From Nocardioides gansuensis (GTDB taxonomy: Bacteria > Actinomycetota > Actinomycetes > Propionibacteriales > Nocardioidaceae), in NCBI RefSeq assembly GCF_003076135.1, contig NZ_QDGZ01000008.1, positions 1-64,000 on the forward strand: a DNA stretch of 64,000 nt, read 5' to 3'. The position numbers and the translations under genes are program-made. Under the pieces are notes generated by a model, which was not told the origin of the DNA, made no database searches, and saw nothing but the letters and a program-made list of their open reading frames with translations. Of this stretch, positions 32,962 to 42,550 are shown one piece after another (within the stretch, counting starts at the first letter, position 1; each line of letters starts with the position of its first letter).

Positions 32962-34206
32962 ATGACGCGCGACGCCCGGGCGTTCTGGACCTACTGGGGG
33001 GCGGGCACGCTCAGCAGCGCCGGCACGGCGGTCACCGCGGTCGCCCTGCCGCTCACCGCGGTCACGGTCCTCGACGCCACGCCGTTCCAGATGGGGATGG
33101 TGGCCGCCGCGTCCTACCTCGCCTGGATCCTGATCGGCCTACCGGCCGGGGTGATCACCCAGCGCCTGCCGCTGCGGCGTACGCAGGTCGCCTGCGACCT
33201 CGTCCGTGCCCTGGCCATCGCCTCGGTCCCGATCGCCTGGTGGAGCGACCTGCTCTCGATCGGCCACCTCGTCGTCACCGCGCTCGTCATCAACCTCGCG
33301 GAGGTCGTCTTCTTCGCCGCCAACGCGACCTTCATGGTCTCCGTGGTCCCGAAGGAGGAGCTCAACGCCCGCAACAGCCTGATGTCGGGCACGCACGCCG
33401 TCACCCAGCTCGGGGGGCCCTCGCTGGGCGGGCTGCTGGTGCAGGTGATGGGTGCGGTGCCTGCCCTCCTGGTCGACGCCGCGTCGTACGTCGCGTCCGC
33501 GGTGCTGCTGCGCCGGCTCCCCGAGCGCGAGCTGCCGCAGCCGGAGGCGCGCACCGCCGTGCGGGAGATGATCGCCGACGGGTGGCGCTTCGTCACCCGG
33601 CACCCGGTGATGGCGCCGGCGACCTGGTGGGCCTGCGTCGTGAACTTCGTGTGCGGGGCGCAGCTCGCGCTGTTCGCGCTCTACCTGGTGCGCGACCTGG
33701 ATGCTCCCGCCGGCGTCGTGGGCCTGCTCCTCGCCACCGAGGGAGTGGGAGCGCTGGCCTTCGCCGCCCTGACGCCGTGGCTCGTGCGGCGGATCGGCTC
33801 GGCCCGGGTGCTCCTGGTCGAGGGGCTGCTCGGTGCGGCCTCGGCGGCGCTGATCCCGTGGGGCCACGGCTGGGTCGGGTGGATCTTCTTCGCGGTGGGC
33901 AACTGCCTCTTCGCAGGATCCGTCGTGCCGGGCAGCGTCGTGACCCGCACCTACCGGCAGGTGGCGAGCCCGCCGGAGCTGCTCTCCCGCGTGATGGCGA
34001 CCGTGCGCTTCGTCTCGTGGGGCGTCATCCCGGTCGGTGGCCTCGTCGCGGGCGGCCTGGCCGAGGCGATCGGTGCGCGGACCACGCTGCTCATGACCGC
34101 GCCGCTGATGCTGATCGGTCCGCTGCTGGTGTGGTGGAGCCCGATCCGGCACCTGCGCGACCTCGAGGACTACGGAACGCCCACCCTCAGTCGAGCAGCG
34201 GGCTGA
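32962..34206 (+). CDS. MFS transporter (drug or metabolite efflux type)
   Basis: A 414-residue major facilitator with about twelve hydrophobic spans. Between spans 2 and 3 the loop TQRLPLRRTQVACDL has the basic residues of motif A. The N-terminal half begins ARAFWTYWGAGTLSSAGTAV, common in EntS/tetracycline-efflux-like exporters of actinobacteria. AGGAG lies 5 bases before the ATG. It is divergent from the HxlR-peroxiredoxin gene with the operator between, so redox-controlled export is a reasonable guess. The substrate is unknown. Confidence 0.9.
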   Translation: MTRDARAFWTYWGAGTLSSAGTAVTAVALPLTAVTVLDATPFQMGMVAAASYLAWILIGLPAGVITQRLPLRRTQVACDLVRALAIASVPIAWWSDLLSIGHLVVTALVINLAEVVFFAANATFMVSVVPKEELNARNSLMSGTHAVTQLGGPSLGGLLVQVMGAVPALLVDAASYVASAVLLRRLPERELPQPEARTAVREMIADGWRFVTRHPVMAPATWWACVVNFVCGAQLALFALYLVRDLDAPAGVVGLLLATEGVGALAFAALTPWLVRRIGSARVLLVEGLLGAASAALIPWGHGWVGWIFFAVGNCLFAGSVVPGSVVTRTYRQVASPPELLSRVMATVRFVSWGVIPVGGLVAGGLAEAIGARTTLLMTAPLMLIGPLLVWWSPIRHLRDLEDYGTPTLSRAAG

Positions 34207-35053
34207 GGTGCACCGAGCCGAGGGCGCGCACCGCCTGGTGGGCCCCGGCGCGCAGGCAGTCCGCGGTGCTCGCCCCGGCCACGTGGGCGGCGAAGAACCC
34301 GGCGAAGAACGCGTCGCCCGCCCCGTTCGTGTCGACCACCTGCGCCGGCTCGGCGGCGCACTCGGTCCATCCCTCGGCGGTGAGCGCCACGGCGCCGCGC
34401 GCCCCGAGCGTGCACACGACGGTGCTCGCGCCGCGCTCGAGGAGCGCGCACATGAGCGCGCGGTGGTCGTCCGTGCCGTCGTCGTTGAGGAACACCATGT
34501 CCGCGGCCTCCGCGAACGGGCGGTGGAACTCCGCCGCCCCGTCGTAGTCGTGCAGGTCCGTCCACACCGTGGCCCCGCTCGCCCGCGCTGCGTCCAGGGC
34601 CGCCGGCCCGGAGCTGCTGAGGTCCACGACGACGTGGTCGGCGGCCGCGAGCCGGTCAGCCACGCGCGCGGCGGTGGCGGTGTCCTCGGCCCCGGGTCGG
34701 GGCGCCGCCGGCGTGGCGAGGTAGATCGAGACCCGCTCTCCCGCGTCCGTCATCAGGTTGACGTGCTGCTCGGACGGACCGTCGGCCCGCCGTGCGAGGA
34801 CCTCGAGGCCGGGCGCGCGCCCGAGGGCGCCGAGGACCAGCTCCGCCTCCGGGTCGGTCCCCACGGTGGTGACGAGCGTCGTCGGCAGGCCGAGGTCGGA
34901 GAGGTGGAGTGCCTTGCCGGCGCTCGTGCCCCCGACGGTGCGGATGGCGTCGCGGGCGAAGACGGTGTGCGGGCGGGGGTCGGGGAGGCGGTCGAGCCGG
35001 ACCAGCGTGTTCCACGAGGCCGGCCCCACGACGACGGTGCGTGGCTCGGGCAT
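34187..35053 (-). CDS. PfkB-family carbohydrate kinase
   Basis: A 288-residue ribokinase-fold kinase. The N-terminal AIRTVGGTSAGKALHLSDLG and the C-terminal signature VVDTNGAGDAFFAGFFAAHV (the Asp being the base that activates the hydroxyl) are both present. It should phosphorylate a sugar or nucleoside. The stop overlaps the convergent MFS gene by 20 bases. The Gfo/Idh-type oxidoreductase lies 11 bases upstream on the same strand, so both likely act on one sugar pathway. The substrate cannot be told. Confidence 0.9.
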   Translation of the reverse strand: MPEPRTVVVGPASWNTLVRLDRLPDPRPHTVFARDAIRTVGGTSAGKALHLSDLGLPTTLVTTVGTDPEAELVLGALGRAPGLEVLARRADGPSEQHVNLMTDAGERVSIYLATPAAPRPGAEDTATAARVADRLAAADHVVVDLSSSGPAALDAARASGATVWTDLHDYDGAAEFHRPFAEAADMVFLNDDGTDDHRALMCALLERGASTVVCTLGARGAVALTAEGWTECAAEPAQVVDTNGAGDAFFAGFFAAHVAGASTADCLRAGAHQAVRALGSVHLSPLLD

Positions 35054-35064
35054 GGCGACAGCCC

Positions 35065-36066
35065 CTACTCGCCGGGGTAGACGAGGCCGACCTGCGAACG
35101 CACCGAGTCGAGGGTGCCGAGCACGTCGAGCGAGTCCTGCCACGTCATGCGCGGGCTCTCGGTCAGCCCGTCGGCCAGGCAGCGGGCGACCTCGGCGGCC
35201 TCGTAGGCCAAGCCGTGGTCGACGGCGAAGTCGTAGCGACGCGGTGAGCCCCCGCGCGGATGCACCGTGAACGAGGTGGGCGTGTAGAAGGCGCCGTCGA
35301 CCGCGACGAAGCCCGTGGTGCCGGAGATCGCGGCCGTCGTGGGCGTGCGGGCCAGCAGCGTCGTGTGCAGGCTCGCCTGCACCTGGTCCGGGTAGTCCAG
35401 CACCATCGTGACCTGCGCGTCGACACCCGTGTCGGTGAGCGTGCCGACGGCGGTGACCGTCGACGGGACGCCGAGGAAGTCGTGGGCCCACGCGACGGGG
35501 TAGACGCCGAGGTCGAGCAGGGCGCCGCCGGCGAGCGCGGGGTCGAAGAGCCGGTGGCCGGGGTCGGGCGCGAACCACTGCCCGTGGTCGGCAGCGACGT
35601 TGACGACCGTGCCGAGCTCACCTGAGCCGACCACCTCGTGGAGGGCGTCGACATGGGGCAGGAAGCGGGTCCACATCGCCTCCATCACGAACACGCCCGC
35701 CTCGCGGGCGGCGGCGAAGACCTGCTCGGCCTCGGCCCGGCTCCTGGTGAACGCCTTCTCCACGAGGACCGGCTTGCCCGCCCCGATCGCCATCAGCGCC
35801 TGCTCGAGGTGGTGCGAGTGGGGGGTCGCGACGTAGACCACGTCGACGTCCGGGTCCGCACACAGCGCCTCGTAGCCGGGGTGCACCCGCTCGACCCCGA
35901 AGCGGGAGGCGTACGCCGAGGCGCGGGCCTGGTCGCGCGAGCCGACCGCGACGACCCGCGACTGGGTCCGGGCGTGCAGCGCGTCCGCGAAGGCGGTGGC
36001 GATCCCGCCGGGGCCGAGGACGCCCCAGCGGAGCGCGGGTGCTTCCTGCGGGTCGGGCACGGTCAT
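35065..36066 (-). CDS. Gfo/Idh/MocA-family oxidoreductase
   Basis: A 333-residue NAD(P)-dependent dehydrogenase. The Rossmann motif is WGVLGPGGIATAFADAL, then VVAVGSRDQARASAYASRFG; the catalytic Lys is in GKPVLVEKAFTRSRAEAEQV, and the C-terminal sheet shows FDPALAGGALLDLGVYPVAW, the trans-dihydrodiol dehydrogenase-like subgroup. It is probably co-transcribed with the PfkB-type kinase 11 bases downstream. The exact substrate is unknown. Confidence 0.9.
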   Translation of the reverse strand: MTVPDPQEAPALRWGVLGPGGIATAFADALHARTQSRVVAVGSRDQARASAYASRFGVERVHPGYEALCADPDVDVVYVATPHSHHLEQALMAIGAGKPVLVEKAFTRSRAEAEQVFAAAREAGVFVMEAMWTRFLPHVDALHEVVGSGELGTVVNVAADHGQWFAPDPGHRLFDPALAGGALLDLGVYPVAWAHDFLGVPSTVTAVGTLTDTGVDAQVTMVLDYPDQVQASLHTTLLARTPTTAAISGTTGFVAVDGAFYTPTSFTVHPRGGSPRRYDFAVDHGLAYEAAEVARCLADGLTESPRMTWQDSLDVLGTLDSVRSQVGLVYPGE

Positions 36067-36146
36067 GGAGGTCTCCTTCGGCGACGACGTGGTGCTGGGG
36101 ACACCTTGGCAGGTCGTGGCCCTGACCTGTCGATACAGTGCGGCGC

Positions 36147-36572
36147 ATGACCCAGCGCACTCTCGTCCTCGTCAAGCCCGACGGCGTACGCCGCGGCCTC
36201 ACCGGTGAGGTGATCCGCCGGATCGAGGCGAAGGGCTACACCCTCGCGGCGCTCGAGCTGCGCACCGCGACGCGCGAGCTGCTGGCCGCGCACTACGCCG
36301 AGCACGAGGGCAAGCCGTTCTACGAGCCCCTCGTCGAGTTCATGCTCTCCGGCCCGGTCGCGGCGATGGTGGTGGAGGGAGAGCGTTGCATCGAGGGCTT
36401 CCGCGCGCTGGCGGGCGCGACCGACCCGACCGCCGCCGCGCCCGGCACCATCCGCGGCGACCTCGCCCGCGACTGGGGCCTCAAGGTCCAGCAGAACCTG
36501 GTCCACGGCTCCGACAGCCCCGAGTCGGCCGAGCGCGAGATCAAGATCTGGTTCTCCGAGATCGCCGGCTGA
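36147..36572 (+). CDS. ndk: Nucleoside diphosphate kinase
   Basis: A 141-residue enzyme that transfers the gamma phosphate from ATP to other nucleoside diphosphates. The phospho-His is H120 in NLVHGSDSPESAEREI. The N-terminal TLVLVKPDGVRRGLTGEVI is diagnostic. It has the conserved position before mreB. It starts 80 bases from the divergent oxidoreductase gene. A GTG nine bases earlier is an alternative start. Confidence 0.97.
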   Translation: MTQRTLVLVKPDGVRRGLTGEVIRRIEAKGYTLAALELRTATRELLAAHYAEHEGKPFYEPLVEFMLSGPVAAMVVEGERCIEGFRALAGATDPTAAAPGTIRGDLARDWGLKVQQNLVHGSDSPESAEREIKIWFSEIAG

Positions 36573-36728
36573 CCCCGGGCGCCCGCGCATCTGAGCCGCG
36601 GGGCAGGGCGTGTCCTCCCCGGATCGTCGGTAAGGCGTCCATACCCTGAATCCGGGCCGTTGGCCACCTCGCGGTGGTCGTGCTCACCCTCCCGACACGT
36701 CCGACCAGCAGCGAGGGCACCTGCGCGC

Positions 36729-37757
36729 ATGGCACACAGCTTGATCGGCCGCGACATGGCCGTGGACCTCGGCACCGCCAACACGCTGGTCTATGTGCGC
36801 GGCAAGGGCGTCGTGCTCGACGAGCCGTCGGTCGTCGCGATGAACGAGTCGACCGGCGAGGTCCTCGCGGTCGGCCACGAGGCCAAGCGGATGATCGGGC
36901 GCACGCCCGACAACATCATGGCCATCCGACCGCTCAAGGACGGCGTGATCGCCGACTTCGAGGCGACGGAGCAGATGCTGCGCTACTTCATCCAGCAGGT
37001 GCACCGCCGTCGCTACTTCACCAAGCCCCGGCTGGTGATCTGCGTGCCGAGCGGGATCACCGCGGTCGAGCAGCGGGCCGTCAAGGAGGCCGGCTACCAG
37101 GCCGGCGCCAGGCGGGTCTACATCGTCGAGGAGCCGATGGCCGCCGCGATCGGGGCTGGGCTCCCCGTCCACGAGGCGACCGGCAACATGGTGGTCGACG
37201 TCGGCGGCGGCACCACCGAGGTCGCGGTGATCAGCCTCGGCGGCATCGTGACCAGCGTGAGCGTCCGCACCGCCGGCGACGACCTCGACCAGGCGATCAT
37301 CGCGTGGATGAAGAAGGAATACTCCCTGATGCTGGGGGAGCGCACCGCCGAGGAGGTGAAGATGACCCTCGGCTCCGCCTTCCCGCTGCCCACCGAGCCC
37401 GAGGCGGAGATCCGCGGCCGCGACATGATCAGTGGCCTGCCACGCACCGTCGTGGTCTCCAGCGCCGAGGTCCGCCAGGCCCTCGAGGAGCCGCTGCACA
37501 ACATCATCGACGCCGTCCGGTCCACCCTCGACCAGACGCCGCCCGAGCTGGCCGGCGACATCATGGACCGCGGCATCGTGCTCACCGGTGGTGGCGCCCT
37601 GCTCCGCGGCCTCGACGAGCGCCTCCGCCACGAGACCGGCATGCCCGTCCACGTCGCCGAGGACCCCCTCGCCTCCGTCGCCTACGGCGCCGGCAAGTGC
37701 GTGGAGGAGTTCGAGGCGCTGCAGCAGGTCCTCGTCTCCGAGCCCCGGCGGCACTGA
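36729..37757 (+). CDS. mreB: MreB, actin-like cell-shape protein
   Basis: A 342-residue actin homologue. The phosphate-1 motif is DMAVDLGTANTLVYV, phosphate-2 is MVVDVGGGTTEVAVISLG, and the adenosine region is IVLTGGGALLRGLDERL. It forms membrane-bound filaments that guide lateral wall synthesis. It heads the mreB-mreC-mreD-mrdA-rodA operon, with junctions of 1 to 4 overlapping bases. A small hairpin with CCACC / GGTGG arms (36664-36677) is in its leader. MreB suggests a rod phase in this organism, unlike the many actinobacteria without it. Confidence 0.97.
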   Translation: MAHSLIGRDMAVDLGTANTLVYVRGKGVVLDEPSVVAMNESTGEVLAVGHEAKRMIGRTPDNIMAIRPLKDGVIADFEATEQMLRYFIQQVHRRRYFTKPRLVICVPSGITAVEQRAVKEAGYQAGARRVYIVEEPMAAAIGAGLPVHEATGNMVVDVGGGTTEVAVISLGGIVTSVSVRTAGDDLDQAIIAWMKKEYSLMLGERTAEEVKMTLGSAFPLPTEPEAEIRGRDMISGLPRTVVVSSAEVRQALEEPLHNIIDAVRSTLDQTPPELAGDIMDRGIVLTGGGALLRGLDERLRHETGMPVHVAEDPLASVAYGAGKCVEEFEALQQVLVSEPRRH

Positions 37758-38695
37758 TGGGCACGTTCGGGGGGCCCGAGGGCCGCGAGCGGCGCTGGCG
37801 CGGCCTGGACCGGCTGGAGGCACGCAACCCCGCGCCCCGATCGCTGCTGGTCGCCCTCGTGCTCGCCAGCGCCACCCTGATGACCCTCGACCAGCAGGGG
37901 GGCGACGACTCGCCCATCGAGCCCGTACGCCGGGTGGTGGGGGAGGCGTTCGGCCCCGTCGAGACGGTCACGGCGGCCGTCGTACGCCCCTTCACCTCCG
38001 TGCCCTCGTGGTTCCGCAGCAAGGACTCCCTCGCCGATGAGATCGAGCGGCTCGAGGCCGAGAACTCCGACCTGCGCACCCGGGTGCAGACCGCCGGCTT
38101 CGACCGCAACCGGCTGGAGCAGTACGACGCGCTCACGGCCGCGGCGGAGGAGCTCGGCAGGTCCCTCGTGCCGGCGCGGGTGGTGGCCTACGGGCCGTCG
38201 CAGTCCTTCAGCGCCACGGTGACGATCGACGCCGGCTCGGAGGCCGGCCTCGGCCCCGACATGACGGTGGTCAACAACGACGGCCTGGTCGGCCGGGTCC
38301 TCCGGGTCACCCGCTCCACGGCCACGGTGCTGCTGCTCCTCGACCCCGAGTCGATCGTGGGCGGCCGCGTGGGCTCGAGCATGGAGATCGGCTTCGTGCA
38401 CGGCGCCGGCAGCTTCCGCGAGGGCGGCTCGCTCGACCTGCGGCTGGTCGACGACAGCGTCGTGCCGGCCCGCCACGACTCCGTGGTCACCTGGGGGAGC
38501 GCCGGCGGCCCCTACCACCCGGGCGTGCCCATCGGGCGGGTCACCGACGTCTACACCTCGCTGCGCGAGTCGTCGCAGCGCGCGGTGGTGGAGCCCTACG
38601 TCGACTTCTCCGCGCTCGACGTCGTCGGCGTGATGGTGCCCGTGGGCACGCCGAGCGACCGGGCCATCATCGAGGCCGACGGGAGCCTGCGATGA
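37757..38695 (+). CDS. mreC: MreC, rod-shape scaffold protein
   Basis: A 312-residue single-pass protein. One hydrophobic span (SLLVALVLASATLMTLD) lies near residue 30, followed by a coiled coil (LADEIERLEAENSDLRTRVQ) and a periplasmic-type beta domain (PSQSFSATVTIDAGSEAGLG, PYHPGVPIGRVTDV). It scaffolds the elongation complex outside the membrane. Its start overlaps the mreB stop by one base, and its stop shares ATGA with mreD. Confidence 0.95.
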   Translation: MGTFGGPEGRERRWRGLDRLEARNPAPRSLLVALVLASATLMTLDQQGGDDSPIEPVRRVVGEAFGPVETVTAAVVRPFTSVPSWFRSKDSLADEIERLEAENSDLRTRVQTAGFDRNRLEQYDALTAAAEELGRSLVPARVVAYGPSQSFSATVTIDAGSEAGLGPDMTVVNNDGLVGRVLRVTRSTATVLLLLDPESIVGGRVGSSMEIGFVHGAGSFREGGSLDLRLVDDSVVPARHDSVVTWGSAGGPYHPGVPIGRVTDVYTSLRESSQRAVVEPYVDFSALDVVGVMVPVGTPSDRAIIEADGSLR

Positions 38696-39201
38696 CCCGC
38701 GGCCGGGTGCCGGTGGCCTTCGTGGCCGTGGTGGTGGCGCTGCTGCTGCAGGTCTCGCTGTTCCCCCACGTCGCCTGGCACGGCATCGTGCCCAACCTGT
38801 GCCTGCTCGTCGTGGTCGCCGGCGCGCTCACCCTGCCGGCCCCCTCGGCCATGGTGCTCGGCTTCGTCGCGGGCGTCGCGCTCGACCTGGCGCCGCCGGC
38901 CGACCACCTCGCCGGCCGCTGGGCGCTCGCGCTCACCCTGGTCGCCTTCCTCGCCGCGCGCGTGCGCCAGGACGTCAGGCCCACGGCCATCGCCGTGGTG
39001 GCCACCGTCGCGGCGGCCTCCTTCGTCGGCACCTCGGTCTTCGCGCTCACCGGGCTGCTGCTCGACGACCCGGCGATGTCCGTGCCAGAGCTGCTCGCCG
39101 TCATCGGGGTCGCGGTCGTCTGGGACGTGCTGCTCACCCCGTTCGTACTGCCGCCGCTGATGAAGCTCTTCGGGCGGCTCGACCCGCGGTTGGCGACCTG
39201 A
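38692..39201 (+). CDS. mreD: MreD, rod-shape membrane protein
   Basis: A 169-residue membrane protein of about five spans (VPVAFVAVVVALLLQVSLFP, NLCLLVVVAGALTLPA and so on) ending in LLTPFVLPPLMKLFGRLDPR. It is assigned mainly by its position between mreC and mrdA, which is fixed in this operon, and by length and span count. It shares ATGA with mreC and one base with mrdA. Confidence 0.92.
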   Translation: MTRGRVPVAFVAVVVALLLQVSLFPHVAWHGIVPNLCLLVVVAGALTLPAPSAMVLGFVAGVALDLAPPADHLAGRWALALTLVAFLAARVRQDVRPTAIAVVATVAAASFVGTSVFALTGLLLDDPAMSVPELLAVIGVAVVWDVLLTPFVLPPLMKLFGRLDPRLAT

Positions 39202-41339
39202 TGGCGGTCACCGGGTCCGAGCGCAGCCGGCTGCGCCTGGTCGTCGTCCAGGCGCTCGTCTTCTCCCTGTTCGCCACCCTCTTCGTGCGGCTCTACTACC
39301 TCCAGGTCGTCGGCGGTGAGGACTACCAGGCGATGGCGGCCGACCAGTCGGTGCGCGACATCGTGGTCCAGCCGCAGCGAGGCCTGATCGTCGACGACCA
39401 GGGCCGCCCACTGGTCGCCAACCGCACCTCCTGGGTCATCTCCGTCGACCGCAACGTGCTCGACAAGCTGACCGAGCGCCAGCGCACCGAGCTCGTCCGC
39501 CGGGTCTCCGTGGTCGTGGAGGAGGAGCCGGCCGACATCGAGGCCCGGCTGGTCACGTGCGGTCACGAGGGCAGCGTGCGCGGCACCTGCTGGAACGGCT
39601 CGCCCTACCAGCCGGTGCCGGTCGCCCGCGACGTGCCCAAGGAGGTCGCCCTCCGGGTCCTCGAGCAGCCGGAGGACTACCCCGGCGTGCTCGCGGAGCA
39701 GGAGAGCGTGCGTGCCTATCCCCGCCCCTTCGGCGTCAACCTCGCCCACGTGCTCGGCTACCTGAGCCCGATCACGGAGGAGGAGTACGACGCTGCCGTC
39801 GCCGCCGACGACCAGTCGGTCAACGGCGCCTCCTCGGTCGGCCGCGCCGGCGTCGAGAAGCAGTACGACGAGTGGCTGCGCGGCCTGCCGGGCTACCGCC
39901 GTGTCGCGGTCGACTCGATGGGCCGGGTGCTGGGCGACGACAGCGTCGTCGAGGCGACCCCGGGCGACACCCTCGTCACCTCGATCGACGCCCGCGTGCA
40001 GGGCGTGCTCGAGCGCCAGCTGGCCGAGCGCATCCGCATCCAGCGCCAGACCGTCGACCCGGTCACCGGCCGTCGCTATGCCGCCGACGCGGGCGCGGCC
40101 GTCGTGCTCGAGGCGAAGACCGGCCGCGTCGTCGCGATGGCCAGCCAGCCGACGTACGACCCGGACGTGTGGGTCGGCGGCATCACGACGAAGGAGCTCG
40201 ACCACCTCTACTCGGAGGCTGCCGGCACCCCGCTGCTCTCGCGGGCCACGCAGGGCCAGTTCGCCCCCGGCTCGACGTGGAAGCCCTTCATGACGGCCGG
40301 CGCGCTGCAGAACGGCTACGGCACCGACACGGTGCTGCCGTGCTCGTCGGGCTTCCAGGTCGGCAACCGGGTCTTCAAGAACTACGAGTCGGGTGCCTAC
40401 GGCAACATCGGCTTCGCCAAGGCGCTCGAGGTCTCCTGCAACACGTTCTTCTACCGGATCGGCTACAACTTCTGGCAGAAGTTCGGCTCCGACGTCGATG
40501 ACGTCGAGGCCCGCGACCCGCTGGTCGAGGAAGCCAAGAAGTTCGGCTTCGGCTCCCGCACCGGCATCGACATCCCCGGGGAGGCTCCCGGGCGGATCGC
40601 CGACCGCAAGTGGAAGCGCGCCTACTTCGAGTCGCAGAAGGACTACTACTGCGACCTCGCCAGCAAGCCGCAGACCCCGGACACCAGCGACTTCGTCTAC
40701 AAGTTCGCCCGCGAGTTCTGTATCGAGGGGTTCGCCTACCGCGCGGGCGACGCCGTCAACTTCGCGATCGGGCAGGGCGACACCATCGTCACGCCGCTCC
40801 AGCTGGCGCGGGCCTACGCCGCGCTCGCCAACGGCGGCACGCTGTGGACCCCGACCATCGGCAAGGCGATCGTGAGCCCCGAGGGCGAGGTGCTGCGCCG
40901 CATCCAGCCGCGCAAGGCCGGCTCGGTCGAGGTGCCGAAGCAGTACCTCTCCTACATCGACGCGGCCCTCCAGGGCGTCACCCGGCAGGGCACGATGGCG
41001 TGGAAGATGGGCGGCTTCCCGCTCGACGACGTGACCGTGCGTGCGAAGACCGGCTCCGCCGAGGTCTACGGCAAGCAGTCGACCGGCTGGGTCGCGTCCT
41101 ACACCGAGGACTACGTCGTGGTCATGATGATCAGCCAGGGCGGCACCGGCTCGGGCTCGACCGGCGACGCGGTGCGCAAGATCTGGGAGACCCTCTACGG
41201 CATCGAGGGCGAGCAGGTGCGGCCCGCGAAGGCCGCGATCCCGGGCACCGTCCAGCCCCGCACCCTGCCCACGTTCACCGAGGACGGGGCGATCGTCCCG
41301 CCGCGCCCCGCCGGGTCCGCGAAGGGAGAGGACCGATGA
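39201..41339 (+). CDS. mrdA: Penicillin-binding protein 2 (peptidoglycan transpeptidase of elongation)
   Basis: A 712-residue class B penicillin-binding protein. After an N-terminal span (VVQALVFSLFATLFVRLYYL) comes the dimerisation region and then the transpeptidase domain with Ser358-x-x-Lys361 (PGSTWKPF), the SxN motif in EVSCNTFFYRIG and KTG in VRAKTGSAEVYG. It cross-links peptidoglycan strands made by RodA in lateral growth. An insert with CGHEGSVRGTCWNGSPYQPV before the transpeptidase domain is typical of actinobacterial PBP2. The gene overlaps rodA by ATGA. Confidence 0.96.
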   Translation: MAVTGSERSRLRLVVVQALVFSLFATLFVRLYYLQVVGGEDYQAMAADQSVRDIVVQPQRGLIVDDQGRPLVANRTSWVISVDRNVLDKLTERQRTELVRRVSVVVEEEPADIEARLVTCGHEGSVRGTCWNGSPYQPVPVARDVPKEVALRVLEQPEDYPGVLAEQESVRAYPRPFGVNLAHVLGYLSPITEEEYDAAVAADDQSVNGASSVGRAGVEKQYDEWLRGLPGYRRVAVDSMGRVLGDDSVVEATPGDTLVTSIDARVQGVLERQLAERIRIQRQTVDPVTGRRYAADAGAAVVLEAKTGRVVAMASQPTYDPDVWVGGITTKELDHLYSEAAGTPLLSRATQGQFAPGSTWKPFMTAGALQNGYGTDTVLPCSSGFQVGNRVFKNYESGAYGNIGFAKALEVSCNTFFYRIGYNFWQKFGSDVDDVEARDPLVEEAKKFGFGSRTGIDIPGEAPGRIADRKWKRAYFESQKDYYCDLASKPQTPDTSDFVYKFAREFCIEGFAYRAGDAVNFAIGQGDTIVTPLQLARAYAALANGGTLWTPTIGKAIVSPEGEVLRRIQPRKAGSVEVPKQYLSYIDAALQGVTRQGTMAWKMGGFPLDDVTVRAKTGSAEVYGKQSTGWVASYTEDYVVVMMISQGGTGSGSTGDAVRKIWETLYGIEGEQVRPAKAAIPGTVQPRTLPTFTEDGAIVPPRPAGSAKGEDR

Positions 41340-42541
41340 GCGTCCGCCACGTCCCGGGCCGCGGCGGCCTGCGAGCGCCCGGCCTCGACTGGCTGCTGCT
41401 CGGCGCGGCGATGCTGCTCGTGCTGCTCGGCACGCTGCTGGTGTGGTCGGCCACGTCGACGCGCATCGACCTCACCGGCGGCGACGCAGGCGCGTACCTC
41501 AAGAAGCAGCTCGTCAACGTCGCGATCGGCCTCGTGCTGATGGTGATGGTGCTCGCGACCGACCACCGCTGGGTGCGCATCGTCGCGCCGCTGGTCTATG
41601 TCGCCTCGATCGTCGGGCTGGTGCTCGTGCTCGTGGCGGGGTCGACGATCAACGGCTCCCGCTCGTGGATCCAGCTCGGCGGGATGTCGATCCAGCCCTC
41701 GGAGTTCGCCAAGCTCGCCGTCGTGATCGGCATGGCGCTGCTCGTCGCCGAGCGCACCGAGGGCCGCTGGCGCCGTGGGGTCCGCACGCTCGAGGTGGTC
41801 GGCATGCTGCTCATCGCGGCCGTGCCTGCCGTGCTGATTCTGCTCCAGCCCGACCTCGGCACGATGCTGGTGCTGGCCGCGACGGTCTTCGGTGTGCTCG
41901 CGATCTCCGGCGCAGACCGGCGCTGGCTGGCCGGGCTGACGCTCGGCGGCGTGGTCGCGGCGGTCGTCGCGGTGTCGCTGGGGGTGCTCAAGGACTACCA
42001 GGTCGACCGGTTCCTGGCCTTCACCAACCCGGGCCTGGACCCGCGGGGCGCCGGCTACAACACCGAGCAGGCGCGCATCGCGGTCGGCAACGGCGGGCTG
42101 TTCGGCCAGGGCCTCTTCGACGGCTCGCAGACCCGCTCGGGCTTCGTGCCCGAGCAGCACACCGACTTCATCTTCACCGTGGCCGGCGAGGAGCTCGGCC
42201 TGCTCGGCGCCGGCCTGATGATCCTGCTGCTCGGCGTGGTCATCTGGCGGGCGCTGGCGATCGCGATGGACACCGACGACGTGTTCGGCCGGATCGCCGC
42301 CGCCGGCATCGCCTGCTGGTGGGGCTTCCAGGCGTTCCAGAACATCGGGATGTGCCTGGGCATCATGCCGGTGACCGGCGTGCCGCTGCCGTTCGTGTCG
42401 TACGGCGGCTCGTCGATGTTCGCGGGCATGCTCGCCCTGGGCCTCCTGCAGAACATCCACCTGCGCGCCAGCGCGCCGCTGCCCACGCGACTGCTGGCCG
42501 CACCAACCGCCCGCAGGACCACGAGCCTCGCCGGCCGCTGA
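41336..42541 (+). CDS. rodA: RodA, SEDS-family peptidoglycan glycosyltransferase
   Basis: A 401-residue SEDS protein with about ten spans. The family signatures are STINGSRSWIQLGGMSIQPS, EFAKLAVVIG, the charged loop region with EQHTDFIFTVAGEELGLLGA and the final PLPFVSYGGSSMFAGMLALG. It polymerises lipid II glycans and pairs with PBP2, encoded just before it with a 4-base overlap. Its stop is 9 bases from the convergent endonuclease/phosphatase gene. Confidence 0.96.
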   Translation: MSVRHVPGRGGLRAPGLDWLLLGAAMLLVLLGTLLVWSATSTRIDLTGGDAGAYLKKQLVNVAIGLVLMVMVLATDHRWVRIVAPLVYVASIVGLVLVLVAGSTINGSRSWIQLGGMSIQPSEFAKLAVVIGMALLVAERTEGRWRRGVRTLEVVGMLLIAAVPAVLILLQPDLGTMLVLAATVFGVLAISGADRRWLAGLTLGGVVAAVVAVSLGVLKDYQVDRFLAFTNPGLDPRGAGYNTEQARIAVGNGGLFGQGLFDGSQTRSGFVPEQHTDFIFTVAGEELGLLGAGLMILLLGVVIWRALAIAMDTDDVFGRIAAAGIACWWGFQAFQNIGMCLGIMPVTGVPLPFVSYGGSSMFAGMLALGLLQNIHLRASAPLPTRLLAAPTARRTTSLAGR

Positions 42542-42550
42542 CGTCGCGCG

